The notes below the pieces were generated by a model. It saw only the letters and a list, made by a program, of their open reading frames with translations, was not told where the DNA came from and did no database searches. The position numbers and the translations under genes were made by a program. Positions 45,001-47,926 of a DNA stretch of 64,000 bases are shown one piece after another. Position 1 is the stretch's first letter; each line of letters opens with the position of its first letter. The stretch is from Actinomycetes bacterium (lineage in GTDB: Bacteria; Auribacterota; JAJCYG01): positions 20,907 through 84,906 of the forward strand of contig JAJCYG010000069.1 in the NCBI GenBank assembly GCA_029263055.1. Direction: 5' to 3'.

Positions 45001-46508
45001 CGTGCTGCAGCCCGTTGTTTTTCCAAGGTCTCTCCATCCATAGAACGGGGATAGAGATCTGTTACCAAATAGTGTAAATTTGCTTTAGTCTGTGTCTGCT
45101 GCTCATACTGCCAAAGACCAGAAGTGGAAGGGATCATTCGAACGTTGGTTCCTGAAAGAGAGGAAGCATAGTTTTGCAACTCTTTGATTAATCCATCATT
45201 TTTTTCAATTCGAGCGATCTCCTCTTTTGACGGAGGGGCCCAACGTTGGTGGAGCGTATAAAAGAAATCACGTAAGAGTGCTAATGGTTTGAGATCATGA
45301 TCTTTTTCCACCATGCCGGTTAAAATACCCCCCAATAAAATACCAGCATGCTTTTGCGCATCATACGGATCTAAAAGACGATCAGCATTCAATCCTTTTT
45401 CTGCATAAATTTTACGTGCTTCTAAAATCAAAATATCACTTGAGAAATAGCTGGCCCGATGATCTGAAATACCTGGTCGTACAATAAATCCAGTATCCCC
45501 TGCCAACCCCATCTCTTTACCCCGCAAGAAAAGTTCTTTTAAAATATCGATGCCGAAATCATCTTTATACGTATCGAGCGCACTTTCACCCACCTGCTTT
45601 ACCCGTTCTAGAATATCTACGGCATAGGTAATGTTTTCCCATTCTTCTGGAATTTTTATTTCACCGTGATGAGCTAAGTAGTGAACTAATTCATGCTTTA
45701 ACGTGCAACGTAACACCAATGCATCATCAGAAGGATTAATATTTACTTTTCCTAAGATCGGAATCATATACCCAAAACTTCTTGCATTGGTATGAAGTTG
45801 GCTAAGCATTGCGAGAGCATATTGTTTCCAAAGTATAAATTCTTCTTCAAGCAACTCTGGTTCTAATTGATTTTTTAAATGACTGGTTCGAACATCTCCA
45901 CGAATCTTCTCGCGCATATACTCCTGTTTTGATGAATCCTCATAAAGCTCTATCACCACTTCATCAATGACAGTATTTACTAAGGCCTCTGTTTTTGGAT
46001 CAAAATGCTCTTGCCCCATCACTTCTAGTTCGCGACGAACACTATCCCTAGGATCAATTATTTGATTTTCGGAAACCTTGATAAGTCCCATGACATAGTC
46101 AGGAAACTTATGTTGAGAAAAAGTTGCTTGGATCAATTCAAATAGACGATCGTTATCAACCTTTAAAACCGCGCGGCGTAAAGGCCCAACAAGTGCTAAC
46201 AGCTCTGCAACTTTTTTTCGAAACAGATCAGGCTGATCTTGATCAGCAGCTTGAATCAATTCATGCTTAAGTTGGTAATAACGCAGAAATTGATTTTCTA
46301 AACCACTAGGAATCTGTGGAAGGAATTGCCACTGCTCTAAAATTTGATCTGCCTGCACCGGAATAATAGAACTCTGCGCCACAGAAGCAGGGGATAAATT
46401 TTGAATCGAACGAATGGAAACACCAGAATTAGCCAGAAAGAAACTCTGGTTAAGAGTAAAACATATTAAGGTAAGAGTTGAGATTGCTTTAATCAATATT
46501 TTATTCAT
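24027..46508 (-). CDS. Giant exported VWA/AAA+/HEAT-repeat protein (7,493 residues)
   Basis: One uninterrupted frame of 22,482 bases. Visible order: signal peptide (residues 1-about 27), a helical region with HELVH at 272-276, a Gln/Glu/Ser-rich coiled coil (about 675-1080), a VWA domain with DxSGS starting at D1171, a beta-rich linker, a first AAA+ module (Walker A GEPGIGKGELL from G1631, Walker B LLVFDE with D1700), a second AAA+ module (Walker A GEQETGKST from G2032, Walker B ILILEE at about 2107), and from about 2700 to 7450 mostly HEAT-like helix pairs (for example NIEIKIAAIKALTELRHL). The AAA+ modules with sensor-1 Asn (GTSN, HAINPPG) and a VWA recall MoxR/midasin or chelatase machines, but VWA comes first and the fusion to HEAT repeats is unfamiliar. 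No ribosome site is obvious before the ATG, yet the promoter is near consensus. The function is not known. Confidence 0.9.
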   Translation of the reverse strand: MNKILIKAISTLTLICFTLNQSFFLANSGVSIRSIQNLSPASVAQSSIIPVQADQILEQWQFLPQIPSGLENQFLRYYQLKHELIQAADQDQPDLFRKKVAELLALVGPLRRAVLKVDNDRLFELIQATFSQHKFPDYVMGLIKVSENQIIDPRDSVRRELEVMGQEHFDPKTEALVNTVIDEVVIELYEDSSKQEYMREKIRGDVRTSHLKNQLEPELLEEEFILWKQYALAMLSQLHTNARSFGYMIPILGKVNINPSDDALVLRCTLKHELVHYLAHHGEIKIPEEWENITYAVDILERVKQVGESALDTYKDDFGIDILKELFLRGKEMGLAGDTGFIVRPGISDHRASYFSSDILILEARKIYAEKGLNADRLLDPYDAQKHAGILLGGILTGMVEKDHDLKPLALLRDFFYTLHQRWAPPSKEEIARIEKNDGLIKELQNYASSLSGTNVRMIPSTSGLWQYEQQTQTKANLHYLVTDLYPRSMDGETLEKQRAAARERGLGQVLLAINKIKYGKSNVLQKLGDLASNREFLGLWETLLTPNIVYNAFSRNQEKINSLAVAEKFKGAPSWIARLFADRYQIGNPLVEEALLRSLPLHLQFLDTLLYRWSRFDGKSITLEDPRLKNRLVAETVMATFSSRASRGLGWDKLMFYPQRADDEDFLIKVITKVWPEYEKLYEEALKQEELRRAHARMMQEDHERLMQEQFDRLTEQEKKDIENYLNALPQEVQQAIQQAAQQQMQQAMDKYSQMMQSGAPQQIGQGTPQPSSQPSQGGDSASSQPTPASSIEGVEEQLKSLEQSLSGLEQELKEIGNSLDQVKEGTGEVKEGSEQVSQGGSGQKAGAESMSESSSKIQGEAQGLLDEARDFNQAAQQGASDSRGAMQQLPSPEQGESVSDQFDQMGDASSELLGKAKKIMDLANKLKGLADKLNQSLSKESPDASTVGAQNSAIKETVQNMENEVRSIKGSNRDLERLVEGLEKQVSELKESLDQAQQGDSRPQTASDLSGSTDQSQVSQPQAQPVAAPQLNQPADLSGLNQLAEKYGADLPEPQSVEEELEAPSLFDEAWLEALRQQEELDIKRITGLSPEEKREYDQWYEPMADLIENMTEVLARGLGLPTTGIEWLNHQEHGGIFKHLVQGLMGAPAKGVRIEREPKDVKITFLLDTSGSMSGDRLKYAKLTLFTLLEVVFELNEQLVTKGFHPIEFEIGVFSDKDKLILSHESSEMLDGTKKERIIYDLMKKIVVDGGTDDVRALGRSVTRLEDSPNRTSEGSRKLMFVMTDGNLGAFVRDEIKQIVRHAEEQQIAVIPIAVGDEASRTQVLKAYGSDRAIVPKNLKELAQQVLVKFADFLEPPAQGRSWLEFLPSALTEMTGLLGLLGQFIVRSAELFFSTTSRKPERKLIQVEGYRHFFIEEKAGRSYLVYKKEGLPELSWERGTGGSELPSTKVPDVDYNEKILLKILRNMYRQGQTFSSYSADGNYLIRYASGDQLEVLAGTNGSKKIIHRFPPQGEKPNQQVEVESNETIYSNQEGIQWKGDSLNGEFYSLNLALNGDGFTNVFGWLGPSPAELTFVERSKESLLVFHAQSKRVFFLKKGETYWEVEETLQMEGNQPSNEWEGSLIELSGEPGIGKGELLRAAAHLLNEEIFFIPVNEDMEVEDLTEYRGIGIEQAGVSTYTPSIVAKVRHFGGLLVFDEINKGKAKVLDDLKAGIASRTHRWREADESGMKKQVMIPDHPRARIFGTSNLRRKGVASSGSPSDQAMQRRKRLIRMNWMPPNQEIELQLNYAMSAARESGKLADLDGAQIKEYEKKLSDLVRSLVKIAIQERLSFIGYSAVQMGELLQEKRIRVEGNTVVEYPNWNRLSDPEFKPANGLGLLLKRPPSPRTIKSILRHFVFFPEDRKNRAWSTIKKYFTYAAEEDPKETYRRVETDFEAAGFIDSPSSDFYLRPESFKVVGDLLVVTPVDQNGVVLPAYDPVEVFLHPDAEIREGIFPLNTLKWIRTSGNAQKIYEALQSLALGKNLIFVGEQETGKSTLAVALARLISGPNVLIKPINYQTSKEQLSYEQHIGEEGKAFQSGFAPQEVPQAMNTKGVGKILILEETPQGRPGTLGVLNEVMERGYLVHSQMPPLYAKPGFAVIHAINPPGKEFNVAAFSDEFLERHTILEFEPLGPKDASGYIQEASKKEATQLNPKIVGEVALDEQGKPGDFHGQMMWTGLMGLEQFIRYKRKEDPSYLPRSPGLGTFKKFVRKLVDYYAFEVAYSAKKPQEIFWEFFLETFTLEGEERKIAIWRKNLRKAFVGTELWIEEENKDAIELLLNGEEMVVQQLGVVREPKVGLADVDAILTYIQENTLGASINFKLNKVREFASAEYSEGWEEASFGDKLERVYKLKEIYQVLGVVIKERPTHAAENLKLMQSIQENIQSVLLIQHDWPESILDSAESEEQLAARFWKTLYTEDSTSDLLLQKAYAFPEELDYAYSQLQKVKAYLEKNYLQALPEREKHKQLKRLRHLYNVRVALFELVPKLKDSALETSNQLVQKINAFFQEQGIPLAEASGSENELIKPLIQIDNTIIPSLNWQQIDQTILPKPFQQLDKTIHPLFVELLNQLKNNVPQEINLKEIRPLISEKSMQLFYQTLLKLSLVWPATQEKPFNVVAFESLLEKVHQAIPTPKTNRYTQRLAQVQAEIERLEKESFTTEGSALPKEVNSVEVIAFLINRIESSNIEIKIAAIKALTELRHLIPNKTHVGKYIFNYIGNENKELVATVVEALIALGFDSEEFRERLVRLYNRQRGESFTQKRRDEVDPKDISLRLRTAWALALLKHEVSSLEGEMVQIWYKTDDAEGLQLLIDAFNSINPEMNMFPLLVKKIARTAPSEAKIFAIQKLLALELVANQLNDVQGYLKKKLKDNDIEVVKAAFDALSALGVPGSEIASELSFAQDYLDLLGLDLKRIEQTGKLNRYNEDSFLRAMDPPRLSWQVLLVALKQCMSLDDISLQDITSRARALIQEDRYPEVTVLATQLLLAKGADKLELTNFLELQITSKATVSHGILQAYLLVVSEEQRSKSSLANIIQLNKINWTPELISVLLKNGFTKEEVSRFIAKARLESAARISLWTDLYRLVKEEEFEEKFNETRFQNDLSKHYESYSGLDQLIALKGWSALSQDNHPEDLFSLLLERNDPRDLPIEFLYAVGFDAKEIYASLDDASLFFVGVDNHIAAFQKIALEALLEIESSSEETKNELMKMKGVSDWQEFKKGYIAWIKELGVEVSLSALWTRVVRPEFLYQINSDIYQGYIDIFYLQFDSSQSHSIARFKQIYDEHSDLKVKLASVKGMMGMGRMPDDILLSFIDHTDIDIRRLALKELEAWDHIPRAVTAHLLTQVKGETDYQIVTSILKILSASSDTVVDDPFQPLLAELVEKSREDVKLAAIFQAIKNGRSFHGLRQPYLKLLNLTQDPLAVYDVVQALISGKVSFSSYKNELVKKLNQDSIEMQQVVLDLLIKETESPVWISKGTIKDLLVKKYKQGNYTVRVQALKGLIQLASDPTSTLNNLWLTNRGASFIETLKSILSNNRDELAITALEALLTLKVPVKEYWPSVKPWLESTNEIERALAVKAWIAHYHETKPQQSKVVSVPSAEINTGLLSLVQLKQEESHILRLLELQKEIGELEQQKPILPKEPEETDVTVPPVSKGSVSMMANGFIGSHKEIVASLKSVRELRVPSLVNIVKSDAVRLLKSAEPEVVGETIETILALKIKNEKVLERLKEVYDDSNTDIDVRVRAAVALVRFGALTDIGGLSDILRQSQSISSLKWLIEGLTQLGMADGSLAVLVMAKLLNEGSSYQVEAFLIQKIIELNSYGKIEAAFKTKLKSLLILNDVGIVQASIDGLLALGQTGEEVWQILEEKGVGSKLGGYLGLGVNRLETLGILNDYSKVVLIAAIDSRSQKESIVTGLTQCLKLDSITLDDIKLKTTKFIEKGIELDAELLVLATQLLLAKGMNKAEVSLLLTAQLSAGKHKNSYGLIEALLLTVEDDQISKSFIEKKIKEKKINFIPELVATLLKIGFTKDEVETQIFAEGISTRDKIALLAELYKPSTIEPVHNLLTTGSGPVIHRPRVEAEAVKEELAVLVRLFDVREELRQLEEQKGSAVSAESQTVDFRAMEKFDLIEFFMESKGAAAFVAFKALAKRNGTKEFRKTILQLLAKYGNGKRAWNQSVPIEWLFAVGISPEAIISMLKTNSVLNQEELELFLTPSKDRFAEMAKLDDFMKQKLVEIIEGEEWSDFVEQYVEWLREIGLKNFALKNHLRFTFQNIDPRIAEVGIHALVQLDDGGGWLKQELIKAVQSDTEPELKRLAALSGLIKLGVSFEKPNDLMGLKTDLEKRKLNSLEVLLEQQPEVNEIDQIKRLLESSDMNVRALAFEALIRYSEQTLSKNVLVQSEPSIVFDGETLTRELLREKIKVKIKPTNDEQELALLIGLANLYSDEEKHEVAYFLQQLHHNSDRQDLWTEVPIPWLYSVGLSAESIKSLFNTAPDVQDLGGGKFAQAALEQFRSMDSYSDEVKQKLMQSLGIIDWFDFHRFYLDWLNQIGLSKSSFEGLLITDERTPLKIQDAETIERLKKSSLTKKKEFIRSLAQNFYLAPEFRQYLVELLPSLKLGSEVRASIFMALQNYFGSISKEVEEEAIKTLHSSKAVNRLEALKLLLRFSIPASHYKDPLKKLLSDRKSLIRAYALGALVLYYEEAQTTTFVNVTRPSLTREQLETMFLDQLKKIKPVGNYKEARLETCHQLFQLLLPADAERAMTLSQSYYSGVTGYQWLVPVELLFAIGVELPVLRKLDQTDYSQFESNDDFLGSRALEGLREMVFLSKDDKEKLMSLSKKENWSDYMKGYMSWLKELGWPEENIERAIKDIVDKGGYMAEKEKIAFIEFNLALGIFDNSFQSKLINYLIENQENELGLVALKGLIQLGASYPQWWPHIQFDQGNQALEMLVVETVLEMDSLPDDLFDDLLSVLSADSSDPLVIKALTEALIAQRGVHNLHLIKSNLEERDENDLGRMLGLQMLGEVPDANKLEEALKQAKTEEEALVFAEALHKVSDMDLARIYMNWESGGSFDQMVWASKIKTMLSLPKGLHLIGFRVLLTSEDPSQQVTGIKGFVALGEMELEDKERLLELALSGNQKVRYQAIPALTQFEIDPGKVQSVLLKNLQELIELEKEFKKSSGVKSINAWQLVLVKVLEALIQLKVPLSEYQEELDWLLTQEETKALALKAWASHYNQIDQQKSLEEQSGAFWIKFKEELLERYLNISNDSTEAVYLALIQALVVFQIPLEEVKYSLKLNVLIEDSLPLAEQALKTLLELGFKADNKEDMLFVRYLIDDEVDPARLAKSLNIPEDAIKNKHGQLKAIELLPKMGATLDQVKEILIPYVTDIKNQNRIQITLKVLIELGLDVSEIEPQLKEMIEDLSGDSDFIRNVSMLALKVLVEGGIKDGVVQEAIESFFFYPTDLFWGKVERGEVLELWVLKEGKESVRLALTDHLNSQNSDGDYLSGSYYGLSQLSDQLIPIDKTMEFLKGPRLGVDLEYFIFFIVGHYAEAPNEVKDQILKRLIELLDQSGSRKMTDEIFKSLIALNYSSDELYQKLNDLYLNSNDFSAYRALWLLPFSDDIKLNLPVDRLKNIDERRLEKILQTRAYLENKSHLQNQNGVMGDLIKISTDGSTEDGGYFMPAVKQIMALAKSSANTQQLSAAKEFLYSVVFSATHKESGKTALSGLLELGVSWNELQSKLEHALTHSEEEFFLPATISSLTSLYELRPKQVVSVEIAEVPSIDPKNIARLKEKEQNLVRLFDVITQIRNFNSKQLSIVSPEVQGGVFWMKFKEELLNHHVDSNEEEVLLAAVQALPAFQVSLEEIKNLLKLMVLVNESSSLAEQALETLVSLGFKADNEEDLLFVRFLIGAEVDLGRLEKSLSVPEGEGLLENKYGQLKAIELLPKMGVTLDQGKETLIPYVTGTMHQERMKITLKSLTELGLDISEIKPQLKQMIEDVTCDGDYHDYVFLLALTVLIEGGIKDDEVQQAIECLFFFPDSGFGHNQAERVKALELWVLKEGEESIRLALTDHLNSQNSNGDYIGGVYYGLSQLSDQLIPIDKTMEFLKGPCGDVELQYFITPIAGHYAEASNDIKDQILERLIELLDQSDRRDMTDEVFKSLIALNHSSDELFQKLNDVYLNSNDFSAYKALWLLPFSDDIKLNLPVDRLHKLGKRDVEKIIETRAYLENKSHLQNQKGVMNDLIKISTDGPTEDGGYFMPAVKQIITLAKSSANAQQLSAAKEFLYSAVFSATHKESGKTALSGLLELGVSWNELQSKLEHALTHSEEIDFFLPATILSLTSLYELRPEPISENTIFKSKELSIVSPEIAVDSDLAELRKIILFKLNRGYLDDDFFDIISLLRSVGIDWLTLEEKAALKENLITAAINYKDERLVFAAQALKEFELDSEEVVDSLSRSIYKFVNSPFEFVNYIRAALVFDMGKLDMLSFSLDGIYNRDLLIKEVVQQMLKKHERSSIIERFLNEFSVTAFNDTSDEVLIFAIKVLVTLNANGENVSTRLKEIAELNKSSRHRVIAAALHAWVDLGLESDELDKEVLLSYLKVRSNDLRQATTRALGYYSHTDRLEAALRKELEDSRGGVRLRAIKALLQMGISFDQIESDIFKLLRHDTRWDVIQQALDLLIENNKTEITSQKLWRKLKAKTSHVRILGAQGLLYLWAKESDIKTDFLKSGRPDWDLNPVTVLTLKEMWLEDVYSDWVKVKNSRGGYKIYIASHPLSEGMGTEEIYLEFLKAIDFGDESGQAKLKEALLDKMVPANLLDQGYVDNLNYLLALDVSFEQIKTKLVEAFGDNWIKYLGDRLPKALEVLLPLIESPKTQMLLAIKEPVNSDLEAVRQAMLARLGQPSIEEEHFMALIQLFQKMGIDWLSLDQREALETTLIDGIKKSMGEKLVPAVQAYKDFDFDLDKIKDLLKRKLVNYGKNLNHYLDAVQAILISGMRIDPKDLEFAFIASADDDLLIKNIVKQLLKNHSKESLRDFFFQHIASEEVADAPRHIEASIKALAALNANDEQVRDRLKFFAEKSGQASDCARDAWVDLGFDMSLLNADLILALAENRGTATYGDLIRFLSHFPRPSEKILEFINKAFNTSDSLHYAVHLEAIKALLRLGVRSLDDQHPWPISLIRSAPWKIVREVLDLFVQEGLIGLAKAHLWERLKEQEKTGSITGTTGVKGLLYLWAKKVGIKTDFLEEKRVDAFIEDYVAFVGTRDEGRSSPDFERYMELNPLLEGIEIEEAFVWFLQALDEQIPLYDVDLKEVFMSRIDLRFMFDEARVAHLSCLVALGISYEEIKAKLIVVFGVDWIQQFEENLPAALEVLLPLIEPKLSAEKTAPSDLAALLAEKQRLLKKLGFITRTSTRQTIESNPTATPLLNQLRPDQPFATAI
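24155..27238 (-). repeat. Tandem duplication of about 514 residues at the C terminus of the giant gene (copies C and D)
   Basis: Copy C (about 25697-27238) and copy D (about 24155-25696) match only at protein level. Shared phrases include GIDWLTLEEKAALKENLI versus GIDWLSLDQREALETTLI, LLIKEVVQQMLKKH versus LLIKNIVKQLLKNH, and LPKALEVLLPLIE versus LPAALEVLLPLIE. It is older than the A/B duplication. Confidence 0.8.
27302..30625 (-). repeat. Tandem duplication of about 530 residues in the giant gene (copies A and B)
   Basis: Copy A (about 29045-30625, residues 5295-5822) and copy B (about 27302-28885, residues 5875-6403) align along their length. DNA near 27375-27483 and 29118-29226 is identical for about 105 bases at an offset of 1743 (581 codons). 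Proteins share long runs such as LSQLSDQLIPIDKTMEFLKG and AAKEFLYS. Other parts have diverged. Confidence 0.9.
31785..36945 (-). repeat. Four copies of an about 88-residue non-HEAT module in the giant gene
   Basis: Copies lie at about 36680-36945, 33590-33850, 32710-32970 and 31785-32045. Each begins with a [VL]P[IV]-x-[FWL]L[FY][AS][VI]G motif (LPIEFLYAVG, VPIEWLFAVG, VPIPWLYSVG, VPVELLFAIG) and ends with W-x-[ED][FY]-x(3)-Y-x(2)-W[LI]-x-[EQ][IL]G. The last three are about 300 residues apart. Confidence 0.75.
34140..34187 (-). repeat. 48-bp palindromic element inserted in frame in the giant gene
   Basis: The element runs from CCTGTGGATAAC to GGTTATGCACAGG, near-perfect terminal inverted repeats (10 of 11 bases), with an inner AACGGGG/CCCCGTT hairpin. 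It encodes exactly 16 codons (residues 4108-4123, PVHNLLTTGSGPVIHR) that do not look like HEAT sequence. Its first 15 bases recur in the intergenic cluster at 24003-24017 (CCCGTTATCCACAGG). Confidence 0.7.
34190..37560 (-). repeat. Duplicated 155-residue module in the giant gene
   Basis: The segments at about 37105-37560 and 34190-34650 encode related proteins: TVLATQLLLAKGADKLEL versus LVLATQLLLAKGMNKAEV, and NWTPELISVLLKNGFTKEEV versus NFIPELVATLLKIGFTKDEV. The second copy is followed at once by the in-frame palindromic element at 34140-34187. Confidence 0.75.
39700..40465 (-). other. Second AAA+ module of the giant protein
   Basis: Residues about 2015-2270. Walker A is VGEQETGKSTLA (K2038), Walker B is GKILILEETPQG (Glu in place of the usual Asp before the catalytic Glu), sensor 1 is FAVIHAINPPG and an arginine-finger-like segment is AFSDEFLERHTILEF. 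The order matches a MoxR/midasin-type AAA_5 domain. Confidence 0.75.
41000..41665 (-). other. First AAA+ module of the giant protein
   Basis: Residues about 1615-1835. Walker A is GEPGIGKGELL (K1637), Walker B is GGLLVFDEINKG (D1700, E1701) and sensor 1 is ARIFGTSNLRRKG. The long insert between Walker A and B and the NKG after Walker B resemble MoxR/dynein-type (AAA_5) ATPases. Confidence 0.8.
42440..43025 (-). other. VWA domain of the giant protein
   Basis: Residues about 1162-1356 form a von Willebrand A domain: VKITFLLDTSGSMSG carries the DxSxS MIDAS motif (D1171), VDGGTDDVRALGRSV provides the MIDAS threonine, and KLMFVMTDGNLG the later Asp-Gly. All metal-ion-dependent adhesion site residues are in place, so divalent-metal ligand binding is likely. 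Confidence 0.85.
45250..46330 (-). other. Helical region with HExxH motif in the giant protein
   Basis: The stretch at about residues 60-420 contains CTLKHELVHYLAHHGEI with HELVH at 272-276, the form of a gluzincin/metzincin zinc site, in a predicted helix. VWA proteins of the MoxR-associated group often carry an upstream metallopeptidase-like domain. A third ligand was not identified, so activity is uncertain. Confidence 0.45.
46420..46508 (-). other. Signal peptide of the giant protein
   Basis: Residues 1-30 have a basic start (MNKILIKA), a hydrophobic core (ISTLTLICFTLNQSFFLA) and a small-residue cleavage region (ANS). A further conserved-looking stretch IQNLSPASVAQSS follows, similar in placement to SNLLAPET after the signal of the kinase-like protein. 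Confidence 0.75.
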
Positions 46509-46534
46509 AACTATAGTGTTTAGAAGAAGATAAG

Positions 46535-46563
46535 ATAATACCTTAATTAATGAAATCTGTCAA
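46535..46563 (-). promoter_or_regulatory. Near-consensus promoter of the giant gene
   Basis: On the minus strand a perfect TTGACA (46558-46563) and TATTAT (46535-46540) are separated by 17 bases, about 27 bases before the ATG. No clear Shine-Dalgarno follows. Confidence 0.75.
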
Positions 46564-46574
46564 GAAAGAAGACT

Positions 46575-46590
46575 ACAGGTAAACACCTGT
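46575..46590. promoter_or_regulatory. Palindrome ACAGGTGTTTACCTGT upstream of the giant-gene promoter
   Basis: Six-base arms ACAGGT/ACCTGT flank a four-base loop, about 12 bases upstream of the -35 box and about 30 bases after the amidase stop. It could be an operator for the giant gene or a weak terminator of the amidase transcript; the T-rich tail expected for a terminator is interrupted. Confidence 0.45.
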
Positions 46591-46619
46591 AATAAAGCAA
46601 GTTAGAACAATAAGAAGAA

Positions 46620-47396
46620 TTACAGCATGCGCCGGAATTTATCGGTGGGGAAATACTTGCCTGGGCAGAGGGTTGATTTTTGCTTTACTTCATTATGGAC
46701 AATAACCCGCGAACGAGGAATCCCAAACTCTTTTTGAAGGTGGCGTACCAAATCAGCTAAAGATTGCAATTGCCGTGAGGTAGGACGGTTTTTTTGAAAG
46801 TTCCCAACTAAGCAAACCCCAATCCCCACTTCATTCATCCGCTGGTTCGAGCTATGCCCACCTGAAAGTTGTTTTTTCCAACGGTCCCCGACTTCGATCT
46901 TTCCATTTTGCGAACCATGGCCATTGCCAAGCACAAAGTGGTACGCCATCCCATTTTTCATGTGGCGTTTTTGTCGGTGGTAATATTCAAATGCCTTAGC
47001 GCTTCCATTTTCTGTTGCGCTGTGATGGATGACAATATAACGCCATTTATTTTTCTTGCGGGTTTGAACTCGAAGCAATTTGTTGAGGGTGCGAGCATCA
47101 TATTTAAAACGCCACGTTCCACTGTTTGAAGAAGAAGAGGAAACTCTTTTTTTCTTTGAAACAACCCTCTTTTTAATCTTATCTGGAATAGAAAGCTTTT
47201 GACCAATGTCTAAAGAATTAGGACGAGAAAGATGATTGGCCCGAACAATCGACTTAACAGAAACCCCATATTTCCTAGAAATAGACCACAGGGTCTCTCC
47301 ATTTCGGACAAGATGGGTTTGCGCAGCTAGACTTGGAATACAAATAAGCCAGCTTAAAATGAGGGCAACGCAGAGAGTAAAGCGACTCATATTCAT
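46620..47396 (-). CDS. Exported LysM N-acetylmuramoyl-L-alanine amidase (Amidase_2)
   Basis: The 258-residue protein has a signal peptide (residues 1-25, ending LAAQ), one LysM domain (about 28-72, HLVRNGETLWSISRKYGVSV, ending GQKLSIP), a basic Ser-rich linker and an Amidase_2/PGRP-type domain (about 115-258). Zinc ligands are visible in YIVIHHSAT, in RVIVHNEVKQ and the closing STLCPGKYFPT. It should cleave the lactyl-Ala bond of peptidoglycan in the periplasm. It lies 38 bases after rplQ on the same strand and may be read through from the alpha operon. Confidence 0.88.
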   Translation of the reverse strand: MNMSRFTLCVALILSWLICIPSLAAQTHLVRNGETLWSISRKYGVSVKSIVRANHLSRPNSLDIGQKLSIPDKIKKRVVSKKKRVSSSSSNSGTWRFKYDARTLNKLLRVQTRKKNKWRYIVIHHSATENGSAKAFEYYHRQKRHMKNGMAYHFVLGNGHGSQNGKIEVGDRWKKQLSGGHSSNQRMNEVGIGVCLVGNFQKNRPTSRQLQSLADLVRHLQKEFGIPRSRVIVHNEVKQKSTLCPGKYFPTDKFRRML

Positions 47397-47434
47397 GAGA
47401 TAAGCTTAGCTTTTTTAGGGGTTGGTCTCAACCT

Positions 47435-47926
47435 TTATTTGGAAGCAGCTTTAGCTTTTTCAGCCTTTTTTTCAGGCTTTTTAGCGGGCTCTTTTTCAGA
47501 ATCTGCGGCAGCTGGTTTTCCCTTTGCTTTAGCAACTTTTTCAGGTACTTCAACTTGCTTGGGTTCGACTTGGCGACCCACGAGTTCTAAGATACCCATT
47601 TCAGCTCCATCACCATGACGAAAAGTAGTGCGAACCAAACGGGTATACCCACCTGTTCGCTCTGCAAATTTTGGTGCGATTTCTGAAAAAAGTTTTTTAA
47701 CCACTGATTTGTCATGCAAAATAGCTACGGCACGACGTTGAGAAGCGACATCTTTTTTCTTACCTAAAGAGATCATCTTCTCAGCAAGCGGTTGAGCTGC
47801 TTTTGCTTTAGCTACAGTTGTGTTAATCGCTTCATGCAAAAACAAACTTCTCACCAAGTTAGATAAAAGCGCTTTACGGTGAGAGGAATGACGATTAAGT
47901 TTTACAGTCTTTTTACGGTGTCTCAT
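47435..47926 (-). CDS. rplQ: 50S ribosomal protein L17
   Basis: Residues 1-120 match L17 (MRHRKKTVKLNRHSSHRKAL, then SLFLHEAINTTVAKAKAAQP). A C-terminal Lys/Ala/Pro/Glu tail of about 45 residues is an extension beyond bacterial L17 of about 120 residues. It starts directly after the rpoA stop and ends the alpha operon. Confidence 0.96.
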   Translation of the reverse strand: MRHRKKTVKLNRHSSHRKALLSNLVRSLFLHEAINTTVAKAKAAQPLAEKMISLGKKKDVASQRRAVAILHDKSVVKKLFSEIAPKFAERTGGYTRLVRTTFRHGDGAEMGILELVGRQVEPKQVEVPEKVAKAKGKPAAADSEKEPAKKPEKKAEKAKAASK

